39,952 nt of DNA, from NCBI GenBank assembly GCA_004558185.1, contig SFDP01000034.1:1-39952 (forward strand), given 5' to 3'. The position numbers were made by a program, and so were the translations under genes. The DNA comes from Lachnospiraceae bacterium. Lineage in GTDB: Bacteria; Bacillota; Clostridia; Lachnospirales; Lachnospiraceae. Below the pieces are notes generated by a model. The model made no database searches, was not told the DNA's origin, and was given only the letters and a program-made list of their open reading frames with translations. Below are positions 8,095-15,111 of this stretch, piece by piece (position 1 is the first letter of the stretch; every line of letters starts with the position of its first letter).

Positions 8095-9822
8095 ATGATA
8101 TCTAACAGCCTTAGTATTAAATGGGAGTGGAAGAAGAGCATTCTGCATTTTGTATTATCGGGATGCCTGTTTTTTGTGGTTACTATGCCATGCCGTTATT
8201 ATTTTGGCCTGATGGAGGTGACGGAAATACGACCGGCAGCCGCCCTTCCGCCTTTTTTTGGCATGATTTACGGGTTTTGGGGAGCATTGGGGTGTGCTGC
8301 TGCCAATTTTATTGCAGACATTCTGTCAGGATATTCGCCCGGAATGAGCCTTGTCAGTTTCCCGGTTCAGCTTCTCATGGGAATGCTTCCCTATATGCTT
8401 TGGTACAGGTTTCCTGTACGGGGGGAGAAGAAGCCCTCCTTTCCCAAAATGGATACCACTGCCCATGTCATAAAATATATGCTGATTATTCTCATAGAAT
8501 CTGCATTAACGGCCTTCCTTTTAGGGGTGATTATGAAGGCCTATGGAATCACAGAGGTATTCTCACAGGTTACACTGTTGATGTTTGGAAACAATCTTTG
8601 CTTTGGCTATATGCTCGGACTGCCGCTGTTTACACTGATAGCTCTTCGCCGGGGAGAGCCTTTCTCCTTAAATGAAAGAATGATTTTGATGTTTTTGCTC
8701 CTGGCTGTTCTTGCAGCATCCCTGACGGGAATTGCAGTTCGCAGGGAAGCACTGGTTGTCTCCAAGGAACGGATTTATGTCTGGGAACAGGTATATGCAA
8801 ACGTAGCGGTTACCTTAAATATCTTCATGTTTGTAGAGATATTGTTTTTGGCATATATGGAAAAAAAGACCACTGTGCCGATTGAAAGGCTGGCACATCT
8901 TGCTGCCGATTATGTGCAGATGGAAAAAGAGAAGCTGGACTCACAGGAATTTATAGATGCCTGTAAGCCATATATGAGTGAGAACAGCGAGGTGGGGAAT
9001 CTGGCAAAGTCCTATGTCAGCATGATTAGAGACCTTGACTTGTATATGGAGCATCTGACACAGGCCACGGCAGAGAAGGAGCGGATTGAAGCGGAACTGA
9101 ATGTGGCAAACCATATCCAGTCCTCCATGCTGCCCTGCATCTTTCCGGCATTTCCGGAGCTAAAGGAGTTTGAAATATATGCAACAATGAATCCCGCAAA
9201 GGAGGTAGGCGGTGATTTTTACGATTTTTTCATGGTAGATGACAGGCATTTGGCGGTGGTTATGGCAGATGTATCGGGAAAGGGCGTTCCGGCAGCGCTG
9301 TTCATGGTAATTGGTAAGACTCTGATAAAGGATCATACACAGCCCCAAAAATCTTTGGGAGAAGTATTTAATAACGTCAATAATCTGCTTTGTGATTCCA
9401 ACAAAGAAGGCTTATTTATTACCGCCTTCGAGGGGGTCCTTGACCTGACAACAGGACAGTTCTGCTATGTTAATGCAGGGCATGAGCTGCCATACATTTG
9501 CAGGAAAAATCAAGACTTTGAGCCATATAAGATAAAGCCGGGGTTTGTGTTGGCAGGAATGGAGGATATGCACTACATGGAGGGCAGCCTGCAGTTGGAA
9601 ACCGGAGATCGGGTTTTTCTTTATACAGACGGAGTAACAGAAGCCACAAATGCAGCAGATGAGCTGTATGGAAATAAACGACTGCAGGATATTCTGAACC
9701 GAAATAAGGGAATGGGGCCGCAGCAGCTGTTGGAAGAGATCAAAAATGATGTGGACAGGTTTGCCAAAGGAGTATCGCAGTTTGATGATATTACAATGCT
9801 TTGCCTGGAATATAAAGGGTAG
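8095..9822 (+). CDS. Membrane SpoIIE-family PP2C serine phosphatase
   Basis: A strong AAGGAGG site precedes the ATG. Residues about 1-265 are a multi-helix membrane domain with TEIRPAAALPP, GALGCAAANFIAD and GNNLCFGYMLGLP, matching the C-terminal domain of the transporter fusion at 5852. A linker helix (about 270-340, ending ELNVANHIQSSMLP) leads into a PP2C phosphatase domain. Its metal-binding motifs are GGDFYDFF, MADVSGKG, YTDGVTEA and FDDITML, all intact. In RsbU/SpoIIE systems such enzymes remove phosphate from a STAS anti-anti-sigma factor, and one is encoded at 10474. The membrane domain is therefore the likely signal input. The signal is unknown. Confidence 0.9.
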   Translation: MISNSLSIKWEWKKSILHFVLSGCLFFVVTMPCRYYFGLMEVTEIRPAAALPPFFGMIYGFWGALGCAAANFIADILSGYSPGMSLVSFPVQLLMGMLPYMLWYRFPVRGEKKPSFPKMDTTAHVIKYMLIILIESALTAFLLGVIMKAYGITEVFSQVTLLMFGNNLCFGYMLGLPLFTLIALRRGEPFSLNERMILMFLLLAVLAASLTGIAVRREALVVSKERIYVWEQVYANVAVTLNIFMFVEILFLAYMEKKTTVPIERLAHLAADYVQMEKEKLDSQEFIDACKPYMSENSEVGNLAKSYVSMIRDLDLYMEHLTQATAEKERIEAELNVANHIQSSMLPCIFPAFPELKEFEIYATMNPAKEVGGDFYDFFMVDDRHLAVVMADVSGKGVPAALFMVIGKTLIKDHTQPQKSLGEVFNNVNNLLCDSNKEGLFITAFEGVLDLTTGQFCYVNAGHELPYICRKNQDFEPYKIKPGFVLAGMEDMHYMEGSLQLETGDRVFLYTDGVTEATNAADELYGNKRLQDILNRNKGMGPQQLLEEIKNDVDRFAKGVSQFDDITMLCLEYKG

Positions 9823-9834
9823 GAGAAGGGCAGA

Positions 9835-10290
9835 ATGAATAAGGAAAACAGGAAAAGAGAGCTTACCATAGAAGCCACTGTCGAGAATCTGGAAAAGGTG
9901 ACCGCCTTTGTGAACGAAGAATTGGAGAAGCTGGACTGTCCGATGAAGATACAGGCACAGATCAATGTTGCAGTAGATGAGCTGTTCAGTAATATTGCCC
10001 ATTATGCCTATGCCCCCCGGACAGGGTCGGCAGTGGTGCTGGTGGAAGTGAAGGAAAGTCCACTGGAGGTGGTCATCACCTTTATTGACCGGGGAATCCC
10101 TTATGATCCCCTAAAAAGTAAAGAGCCGGATGTGACACTAAGCGCAGAGGACAGAGAGATAGGAGGGCTTGGCATCTTTCTGGTAAAAAAGGTAATGGAT
10201 GATGTGACCTATGAGTACCGGGATGGACAGAATATTTTAAGAATCAGAAAAAAACTGGAGAGTTGGGAGGACAGTAGGCCGGGGCTCTGA
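9835..10290 (+). CDS. RsbW/SpoIIAB-like ATP-binding anti-sigma kinase
   Basis: This 151-residue GHKL-fold ATP-binding protein has an N-box VDELFSNIAHYAY, a G1 box FIDRGIPYDP and a G2 region GGLGIFLVKKVMDD. That is the layout of serine kinases that hold a sigma factor or other partner and phosphorylate a STAS protein. It follows the phosphatase gene by 12 bp with an AGGAGAAGG site. The last codons and the TGA lie inside a lone copy of a transposon end (10283-10298), so the natural C-terminus has probably been altered. No sigma factor gene is seen nearby, so the final target is unknown. Confidence 0.86.
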   Translation: MNKENRKRELTIEATVENLEKVTAFVNEELEKLDCPMKIQAQINVAVDELFSNIAHYAYAPRTGSAVVLVEVKESPLEVVITFIDRGIPYDPLKSKEPDVTLSAEDREIGGLGIFLVKKVMDDVTYEYRDGQNILRIRKKLESWEDSRPGL

Positions 10291-10298
10291 ATAGTTAC
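10283..10298 (+). repeat. Lone MITE/IS terminal repeat
   Basis: GGCTCTGAATAGTTAC is the exact reverse complement of the left end of the MITE at 13974 (GTAACTATTCAGAGCC). It is the outward right end of an element whose body is not recognisable to its left. It supplies the TGA stop of the RsbW-like gene. Confidence 0.6.
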
Positions 10299-10310
10299 AA
10301 AAAAATCATA

Positions 10311-10339
10311 TTTTCTTATGCGGGATTATCTGATATAAT
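10311..10339 (+). promoter_or_regulatory. Extended -10 promoter before the STAS gene
   Basis: TGATATAAT (10331-10339) is an extended -10 element. TTTTCT lies 17 bp upstream as a weak -35. Transcription from about 10346 would give a leader of roughly 130 nt, with two hairpins, ahead of the STAS gene. Confidence 0.5.
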
Positions 10340-10398
10340 AGAACCGCCACAGCGTTGAGCAGAGAAAGATACTGCAGGGCGGCATCATGGAGGATGGT

Positions 10399-10458
10399 GT
10401 GAAAATTAAAAATTTTCACTTATTTATTTGAGCAGTATCGCAAGCAAAGCTTGCGATA
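10399..10458 (+). promoter_or_regulatory. Two tandem perfect hairpins in the STAS leader
   Basis: The first hairpin pairs GTGAAAATT (10399-10407) with AATTTTCAC (10411-10419) around AAA. The second pairs TATCGCAAGC (10436-10445) with GCTTGCGATA (10449-10458), also around AAA. Neither has a clean U-run. The second ends 6 nt before the GGGGGA ribosome site, so it could affect translation or mRNA stability of the STAS gene; that role is inferred. Confidence 0.55.
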
Positions 10459-10473
10459 TGCATGGGGGATAAC

Positions 10474-10770
10474 ATGAAAATTGAAAATACGACAAATGGA
10501 AACGAAATGGAACTGGCGCTGAGCGGAAGACTTGATACGATCACAGCACCACAGCTTGAAGCAGAGCTAAAAAAAAATATAGATGGAATTACATCTCTGC
10601 TCTTTGATTTTTCTGATCTGGAATATCTTTCCTCAGCAGGACTGCGTGTTTTGCTTGCAGCACAGAAGGTAATGAACAAGCAGGGAAGCATGGTGATCAA
10701 AAATGTGAATGATACAATCATGGAGATATTTGAGGTGACAGGCTTTGCCGATATTTTAACCATAAAATAG
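10474..10770 (+). CDS. STAS-domain anti-anti-sigma factor (RsbV/SpoIIAA-like)
   Basis: ATG 10474 is preferred over ATG 10462 because GGGGGA at 10464-10469 then serves as the ribosome site. The 98-residue protein is a single STAS domain. The motif LEYLSSAGLRVL contains Ser54, which corresponds to the phosphorylated serine of SpoIIAA. In partner switching the kinase (9835 gene) phosphorylates this serine and the phosphatase (8095 gene) removes the phosphate; the unphosphorylated form frees the kinase's target. It has its own predicted promoter and a structured leader, so its dose may be set separately from the two upstream genes. Confidence 0.9.
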   Translation: MKIENTTNGNEMELALSGRLDTITAPQLEAELKKNIDGITSLLFDFSDLEYLSSAGLRVLLAAQKVMNKQGSMVIKNVNDTIMEIFEVTGFADILTIK

Positions 10771-10813
10771 GAATGTTCCTGCTGTAAAGAAGGTAAATGA
10801 ACGAAATAAACAG

Positions 10814-10848
10814 CAACGCCCGCAAACATTGATTGCTTGTGGGCGTTG
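10814..10848 (-). terminator. Bidirectional intrinsic terminator
   Basis: AACGCCCGCAA (10815-10825) pairs with TTGTGGGCGTT (10837-10847) with one wobble. Read on the - strand the stem follows the tRNA-Ser and is trailed by GCTGTTTATTT. On the + strand it follows the STAS gene with a GTTGTT tail, so it can serve both. Confidence 0.7.
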
Positions 10849-10855
10849 TTGTTAG

Positions 10856-10944
10856 CGGAGGAGAAGGGATTTGAACCCTTGCGCCGGTGCTACCGACCTA
10901 CTGGTGTTCGAAGCCAGACCCTTCAGCCACTTGGGTACTCCTCC
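10856..10944 (-). tRNA. tRNA-Ser (anticodon CGA)
   Basis: On the - strand the acceptor arms are GGAGGAG and CTCCTCC. The D arm has CCC/GGG, and the anticodon stem CTGGC/ACCAG encloses TTCGAAC with anticodon CGA after U33 (the inner C-A pair is mismatched). There is a long variable arm with CGGT/ACCG, a T arm AAGGG-TTCAAAT-CCCTT, and discriminator G. The long variable arm and G73 mark serine. CCA is not encoded; CTA follows. The gene decodes UCG. Confidence 0.94.
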
Positions 10945-10980
10945 ATTAAATTTAGAAAATCCATTCATATGGACTTATCT

Positions 10981-11009
10981 ATTGTATCGGAAAAATTCTT
11001 TTCTGGCAA
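10981..11009 (-). promoter_or_regulatory. Promoter of tRNA-Ser
   Basis: On the - strand TTGCCA, a 17-bp spacer and TACAAT precede the tRNA by about 37 bp. It is divergent from the pfkA promoter. Confidence 0.7.
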
Positions 11010-11057
11010 GAAAAAATTCTAAAGACTGTGAATCAGAGTGACTGTTCAGGATAAAAC

Positions 11058-11086
11058 TTGAGCTTGAGTCTAAAATATTATATAAT
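11058..11086 (+). promoter_or_regulatory. pfkA promoter
   Basis: TTGAGC (11058-11063), a 17-bp spacer and TATAAT (11081-11086) form a good vegetative promoter. The expected start, near 11093, coincides with the first base of the truncated MITE copy, so the transcript would begin with that element's hairpin. Confidence 0.7.
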
Positions 11087-11092
11087 AATATA

Positions 11093-11192
11093 GTAACTAT
11101 TCAGAGCCATGCAAATTTACATTCTGTGAATGCTTGCATTCAAACAGAATTGTAAATTTATATGGCGAAGTAACCACATGAGCAAAAGGAAA
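11093..11192 (+). repeat. Truncated MITE copy in the pfkA leader
   Basis: These 100 bp match 13974-14073 with one visible mismatch (C versus A in CATTMTGTG). The left terminal repeat GTAACTATTCAGAGCC is present but the right end and any target duplication are absent. The inner part (11106-11166) folds into a long imperfect hairpin: GCCAT/ATGGC, AAATTTACA/TGTAAATTT and TGAATG/CATTCA. It occupies most of the region between the pfkA promoter and gene. Confidence 0.85.
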
Positions 11193-11253
11193 AAGTTCTT
11201 TAGATCCCTGTATCATATAATTGCTTACAATAGAATAAAAGGAGGCACCTGGT

Positions 11254-12327
11254 ATGAAAAGAATCGGTATGTTAACAAGCGGCGGAGACTGTCAGGCCTT
11301 GAATGCAGCGATGAGAGGTGTGGTTAAGGCACTGACCTGCAGTAATGAAGAAGTGGAAATCTATGGATTTTTAGACGGCTATCGTGGATTGATCTACAGT
11401 AACTTTCGAATGCTGACCGGAGCGGATTTTACCGGTATACTCACTAAAGGAGGCACCATATTGGGCAGCAGTCGTACCCCCTTTAAAACCATCAAGGATC
11501 CAGATGAGAACGGACTGGATAAGGTAGAGGCAATGAAACAGAACTACTACAAGCTGCGTCTGGACTGTCTGGTGATTCTGGGAGGAAACGGTACTCACAA
11601 AACGGCCAATCTGTTAAGAGAAGAAGGCTTAAACGTAGTCACTCTTCCAAAGACCATCGATAACGACCTATATGGAACCGATATGACCTTTGGCTTCCAG
11701 AGTGCAGTAAATATTGCTACAGACTGTATCGACTGTATTCATACGACAGCTTCCAGTCATGGCCGTGTTTTCATTGTGGAAGTGATGGGCCATAAAGTGG
11801 GTTATCTTACTTTGAATGCGGGGATTGCCGGTGGAGCAGACATTATTTTGATCCCGGAGATTCCTTATGATATTAATAAGGTCGTTGAGGCTATTGAGGC
11901 CAGGGACAAACGGGGCAGCCGCTTTACTATTCTGGCTGTGGCAGAGGGAGCTGTCTCCAAAGAGGATGCGGCTCTTTCCAAAAAGGAGTATAAGGAAAAG
12001 AAGAAGAATTACAAATACCCTTCTGTCTCCTATGAGATTGCAGAAAAGATTCAGAAGAAGACGGGGAAAGAGGTTCGTGTTACCGTTCCGGGACATACCC
12101 AGCGTGGGGGAAGTCCCTGTCCCTACGATCGTGTATTTGCCAGCCGTTTGGGTGCAGAGGCCGGCCGCTTAATCCTGAAGGGAGAATATGGTTTCATGGT
12201 AGGCTATAAGAATCGTGAAATCGTGAAGGTGCCCCTGGAGGATGTAGCAGGAAAGCTGAAGATGGTTGAGCCGGATTCAGCAATTATTAAGGAAGCAAAG
12301 CTATTAGGCATCAGCTTTGGGGATTAA
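11254..12327 (+). CDS. pfkA: 6-phosphofructokinase
   Basis: The enzyme phosphorylates fructose 6-phosphate, the committed step of glycolysis, in the cytoplasm. The 357-residue protein begins KRIGMLTSGGDC and carries PKTIDND (133-138, with catalytic Asp136) and GHTQRGGSP. The phosphoryl-donor motif is GGNGT (Asn112-Gly113) where most bacterial enzymes have GGDG. The Gly at the second position with Lys in PKTIDND fits the group with Gly104/Lys124 (E. coli numbering), generally regarded as ATP users, rather than the Asp/Lys pyrophosphate type. The start has an ideal AAAGGAGG site. It is transcribed from its own promoter, through the truncated MITE. Confidence 0.93.
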   Translation: MKRIGMLTSGGDCQALNAAMRGVVKALTCSNEEVEIYGFLDGYRGLIYSNFRMLTGADFTGILTKGGTILGSSRTPFKTIKDPDENGLDKVEAMKQNYYKLRLDCLVILGGNGTHKTANLLREEGLNVVTLPKTIDNDLYGTDMTFGFQSAVNIATDCIDCIHTTASSHGRVFIVEVMGHKVGYLTLNAGIAGGADIILIPEIPYDINKVVEAIEARDKRGSRFTILAVAEGAVSKEDAALSKKEYKEKKKNYKYPSVSYEIAEKIQKKTGKEVRVTVPGHTQRGGSPCPYDRVFASRLGAEAGRLILKGEYGFMVGYKNREIVKVPLEDVAGKLKMVEPDSAIIKEAKLLGISFGD

Positions 12328-12342
12328 CCAAACTTACGGGAT

Positions 12343-12373
12343 GGGCTGCGGCATTATTTTTATGCGGCGGCCC
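12343..12373 (+). other. Stem-loop between pfkA and dnaX
   Basis: GGGCTGC pairs with GCGGCCC (one wobble) and GCAT with ATGC, around a TATTTTT loop with one G-G mismatch. There is no U-run after it, so it is only a weak candidate 3' end for the pfkA transcript. Confidence 0.35.
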
Positions 12374-12405
12374 TCCTTACCCAAAAAGAAGAGGGAGCGA
12401 AGAGA

Positions 12406-13977
12406 ATGTCATATACTGCTCTTTATCGTAAATTCAGACCAGACAATTTTAAAGAGGTAAAGGGACAGGATCACATCGTAACCACCCTGAAAAACCAGAT
12501 ACAGGCAGACCGACTGGGTCATGCCTATCTTTTTTGCGGAACCAGAGGAACGGGCAAAACCTCCATTGCCAAGCTCTTTGCCAAGGCAGTAAACTGCGAG
12601 AGTCCCACAGACGGCAGTCCCTGTGGGGTGTGCTCGTCCTGTAAGGCGATTGCGGCAGGCGCCAGCATGAATGTAATTGAAATTGATGCGGCAAGTAATA
12701 ATGGAGTAGACAATATTCGTGAGATCGTGGATGAGGTTTCCTATTCTCCGGCAGAAGGAAAATATAAGGTATATATTATTGATGAGGTTCATATGCTTTC
12801 AATCGGTGCTTTTAACGCACTGCTGAAAACACTGGAGGAACCGCCCTCCTATGTTATTTTTATTCTGGCCACTACTGAGGTTCATAAGATTCCCATCACC
12901 ATACTTTCCCGCTGCCAGCGATATGATTTCAAACGAATCACCATAGATACCATTGCAGCCAGGCTGCAGGAGTTAATGGAGGAGGAGAACATCCAGGTAG
13001 AAGAAAAGGCTCTCCGGTTCGTAGCTAAAACCGCCGATGGTTCCATGCGGGATGCCCTCAGTCTTCTGGATCAGTGCATTGCCTTTCATTTTGGTCAGAA
13101 GCTGACCTATGAGAAGGTGCTGGATGTTCTTGGCGCAGTAGATACACAGGTTTTCAGCAGATTACTGAGCCTGATTATGACAAAAGATGTTCCGGGCTGT
13201 ATTGGCCTGCTGGAAGAGATCGTGATGCAGGGAAGGGAGCTGACACAGTTTGTCAGTGATTTTTCCTGGTATCTCAGGAATTTGCTTTTAGTGAAAACAT
13301 CTGATAATATGGAGGAGATGCTGGATCTTTCTGAAGACAGTCTTAGCCGTCTGCGGGAGGAAGCAAAGGGAGTGGAGGCAGACACTGTTCTTCGCTATAT
13401 TCGGATTTTTGCCGAACTGGCTTCTCGGATGAAATATGCCATTCAGAAGCGGATACTGGTGGAAGTAGCCCTGATTAAATTGTGCAGGCCAGAAATGGAA
13501 ATGAATACGGATTCTCTGCTGGATCGTATCCGCAGTCTGGAGGAAAAGGTGGAACAGGGAATCGTAGTGGCAGCTTCTCAACCGCAGGAATACCAAAACC
13601 TGCCTGGAAGCGATACTCCCCCTACGCCGCGCAAAGTCCTGCCACAGGCAGTACCGGAAGACATTAAACAGGTAGTAGCCAAATGGCCGGGAATTATGGG
13701 GAATGCAACGATGCCGTTAAAGAGCCACCTGAAGAAAGTCAGACTTAGTCTGGGAGAGGGAGGCAGCCTGCTGATGGTTGTTGAGGATGGCGTCACCTTC
13801 GATTATCTGGCCAAAAATGAGGAACATAAGGAAGCGGTGCTGCGTTTAATAGAGGATTATCTGGGAAAAGCAGTGGATGTTGAGATCCGGTCTCTGGAGG
13901 AGAATCGGCAGTTTGAAGCAAGCTATGTGGATTTAAGTAAAATAATCAACATGGAAATAGAAGAAGAAAATGAGTAA
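12406..13977 (+). CDS. dnaX: DNA polymerase III gamma/tau subunit
   Basis: DnaX is the clamp-loader ATPase of the replisome. The 523-residue protein starts SYTALYRKFRPDNF and shows Walker A GTRGTGKTS (45-53), a zinc site of Cys64, Cys73, Cys76 and Cys79, Walker B YIIDEVHMLS and the sensor SRCQRYDF. The C-terminal third is the tau-like region. The start has GAGGGAG about 10 bp upstream. The stop TAA lies within the first bases of the inserted MITE: before insertion the end would have read ...EEEND-stop, now ...EEENE-stop, so the coding effect is negligible. The order dnaX-ybaB-recR is conserved widely in bacteria. Confidence 0.97.
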   Translation: MSYTALYRKFRPDNFKEVKGQDHIVTTLKNQIQADRLGHAYLFCGTRGTGKTSIAKLFAKAVNCESPTDGSPCGVCSSCKAIAAGASMNVIEIDAASNNGVDNIREIVDEVSYSPAEGKYKVYIIDEVHMLSIGAFNALLKTLEEPPSYVIFILATTEVHKIPITILSRCQRYDFKRITIDTIAARLQELMEEENIQVEEKALRFVAKTADGSMRDALSLLDQCIAFHFGQKLTYEKVLDVLGAVDTQVFSRLLSLIMTKDVPGCIGLLEEIVMQGRELTQFVSDFSWYLRNLLLVKTSDNMEEMLDLSEDSLSRLREEAKGVEADTVLRYIRIFAELASRMKYAIQKRILVEVALIKLCRPEMEMNTDSLLDRIRSLEEKVEQGIVVAASQPQEYQNLPGSDTPPTPRKVLPQAVPEDIKQVVAKWPGIMGNATMPLKSHLKKVRLSLGEGGSLLMVVEDGVTFDYLAKNEEHKEAVLRLIEDYLGKAVDVEIRSLEENRQFEASYVDLSKIINMEIEEENE

Positions 13978-14116
13978 CTATTCAGAGCCATGCAAATTTA
14001 CATTATGTGAATGCTTGCATTCAAACAGAATTGTAAATTTATATGGCGAAGTAACCACATGAGCAAAAGGAAAGCTGCCAAGCAGCAATTTTGCCAATGG
14101 GGTTCTGAATAGTTAC
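13974..14116 (+). mobile_element. 143-bp IS66-like MITE with 8-bp target duplication
   Basis: The left end GTAACTATTCAGAGCC and the right end GGTTCTGAATAGTTAC are inverted repeats matching at 15 of 16 positions. The element is flanked by an 8-bp direct repeat, GAAAATGA, at 13966-13973 and 14117-14124. Ends beginning GTAA and 8-bp duplications are hallmarks of the IS66 family. No transposase is encoded, so this is a non-autonomous element. Inside, 13987-14047 forms a long hairpin (GCCAT/ATGGC, AAATTTACA/TGTAAATTT, TGAATG/CATTCA). It was inserted into the last codon of dnaX and separates dnaX from ybaB. Confidence 0.88.
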
Positions 14117-14160
14117 GAAAATGATTAAAAAGCTGATAAAGCAGCAGGAGGAGAAAGAGA

Positions 14161-14505
14161 ATGGCTAAAAGAGGAGGATTTCCGGGAGGAATGCCCGGAA
14201 ATATGAACAATCTGATGAAACAGGCACAGCGGATGCAGCGCCAGATGGAGGAGAGCCAGAGAGAGCTGGAAACCAAAGAATTCACGGCGAAGGCAGGCGG
14301 CGGAGCGGTGGAGGTAACAGTCACCGGCAAAAAGGTAGTGACGAAGGTAAGCATTTCCAAAGATGTAGTAGACCCGGATGATGTGGAAATGCTGGAGGAT
14401 TTAATTATGGCAGCTACCAATGAGGCCATCAAGCTGGCGGAAGAAGAAAGCTCTGCCATGATGGGAAGAATGACGGCAGGTCTGGGTGGAGGAATGCCCT
14501 TCTAA
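14161..14505 (+). CDS. ybaB: YbaB/EbfC nucleoid-associated protein
   Basis: This small DNA-binding protein of 114 residues has a Gly/Met-rich start (GGFPGGMPGNMNNLMKQAQ), then a coiled helix, the core GGGAVEVTVTGKKVV and DLIMAATNEA, and a Met/Gly-rich tail. It matches the YbaB family, dimeric nucleoid-associated proteins typically encoded between dnaX and recR. Its stop codon overlaps the recR start by 1 nt, indicating coupled translation. A strong AGGAGG site lies upstream. The MITE insertion now separates it from dnaX, so read-through has to cross that hairpin unless a local promoter exists. Confidence 0.95.
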   Translation: MAKRGGFPGGMPGNMNNLMKQAQRMQRQMEESQRELETKEFTAKAGGGAVEVTVTGKKVVTKVSISKDVVDPDDVEMLEDLIMAATNEAIKLAEEESSAMMGRMTAGLGGGMPF

Positions 14506-15101
14506 TGGATTTGTACAGTGGACATATTAATCAACTAATTGCAGAATTGGCTTCACTGCCGGGAATTGGTGAAAAGTCTGCCTCGCGGCTGGCCTTTCAC
14601 TTAATCAATATGCCAAAGGCAAAGGTGGAAAAACTGGCAAGGACCATATTGGAGGCTAAGGAACATGTGCAATATTGTCAGGAGTGCTATACCCTTACCG
14701 ATCAGGAAATTTGTCCCATTTGTGCCAATGAAAAGAGGGATCATAGCACCATTATGGTAGTGGAGAATACCCGTGATCTGGCAGCCTATGAAAAAACAGG
14801 GAAATACGAAGGAATATATCATGTGCTTCATGGGGCTATTTCTCCGATGATCGGTATTGGGCCGGGAGATATCAAGCTGAAGGAGCTTCTGCAGCGTTTA
14901 CAGAAGGAAGTGAGAGAGGTTATCATTGCTACCAATTCCAGCCTGGAAGGTGAAACCACGGCTATGTACATCAGTAAGCTGATTAAGCCTACAGGTGTAA
15001 GGGTTACCAGAATTGCCAGTGGGGTACCCGTAGGAGGAGATTTGGAGTATATCGATGAGGTGACCCTTCTTCGTGCTCTGGAAGGAAGAATAGAATTGTA
15101 G
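14505..15101 (+). CDS. recR: Recombination mediator RecR
   Basis: RecR works with RecO (and RecF) to load RecA on single-stranded DNA at gaps. The 198-residue length is standard. It shows a helix-hairpin-helix (LPGIGEKSASRLAFHL), a zinc finger (Cys58, Cys61, Cys70, Cys73), a TOPRIM domain (IMVVENTRDLAAYEKTG) and the C-terminal LEYIDEVTLLRALEGR. The ATG overlaps the ybaB stop by one base. Confidence 0.97.
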   Translation: MDLYSGHINQLIAELASLPGIGEKSASRLAFHLINMPKAKVEKLARTILEAKEHVQYCQECYTLTDQEICPICANEKRDHSTIMVVENTRDLAAYEKTGKYEGIYHVLHGAISPMIGIGPGDIKLKELLQRLQKEVREVIIATNSSLEGETTAMYISKLIKPTGVRVTRIASGVPVGGDLEYIDEVTLLRALEGRIEL

Positions 15102-15111
15102 GAGGCGGGAT

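Noticed and set aside
10837..11022. A 61-codon + strand frame (EEKGFEPLRRCYRPTG...)
   Set aside because: It is the antisense reading of the tRNA-Ser gene and its surroundings; this peptide is a frequent false gene call over serine tRNAs.
11254..12327. Pyrophosphate-dependent phosphofructokinase
   Set aside because: The donor site has Gly113 rather than the Asp expected for that type.
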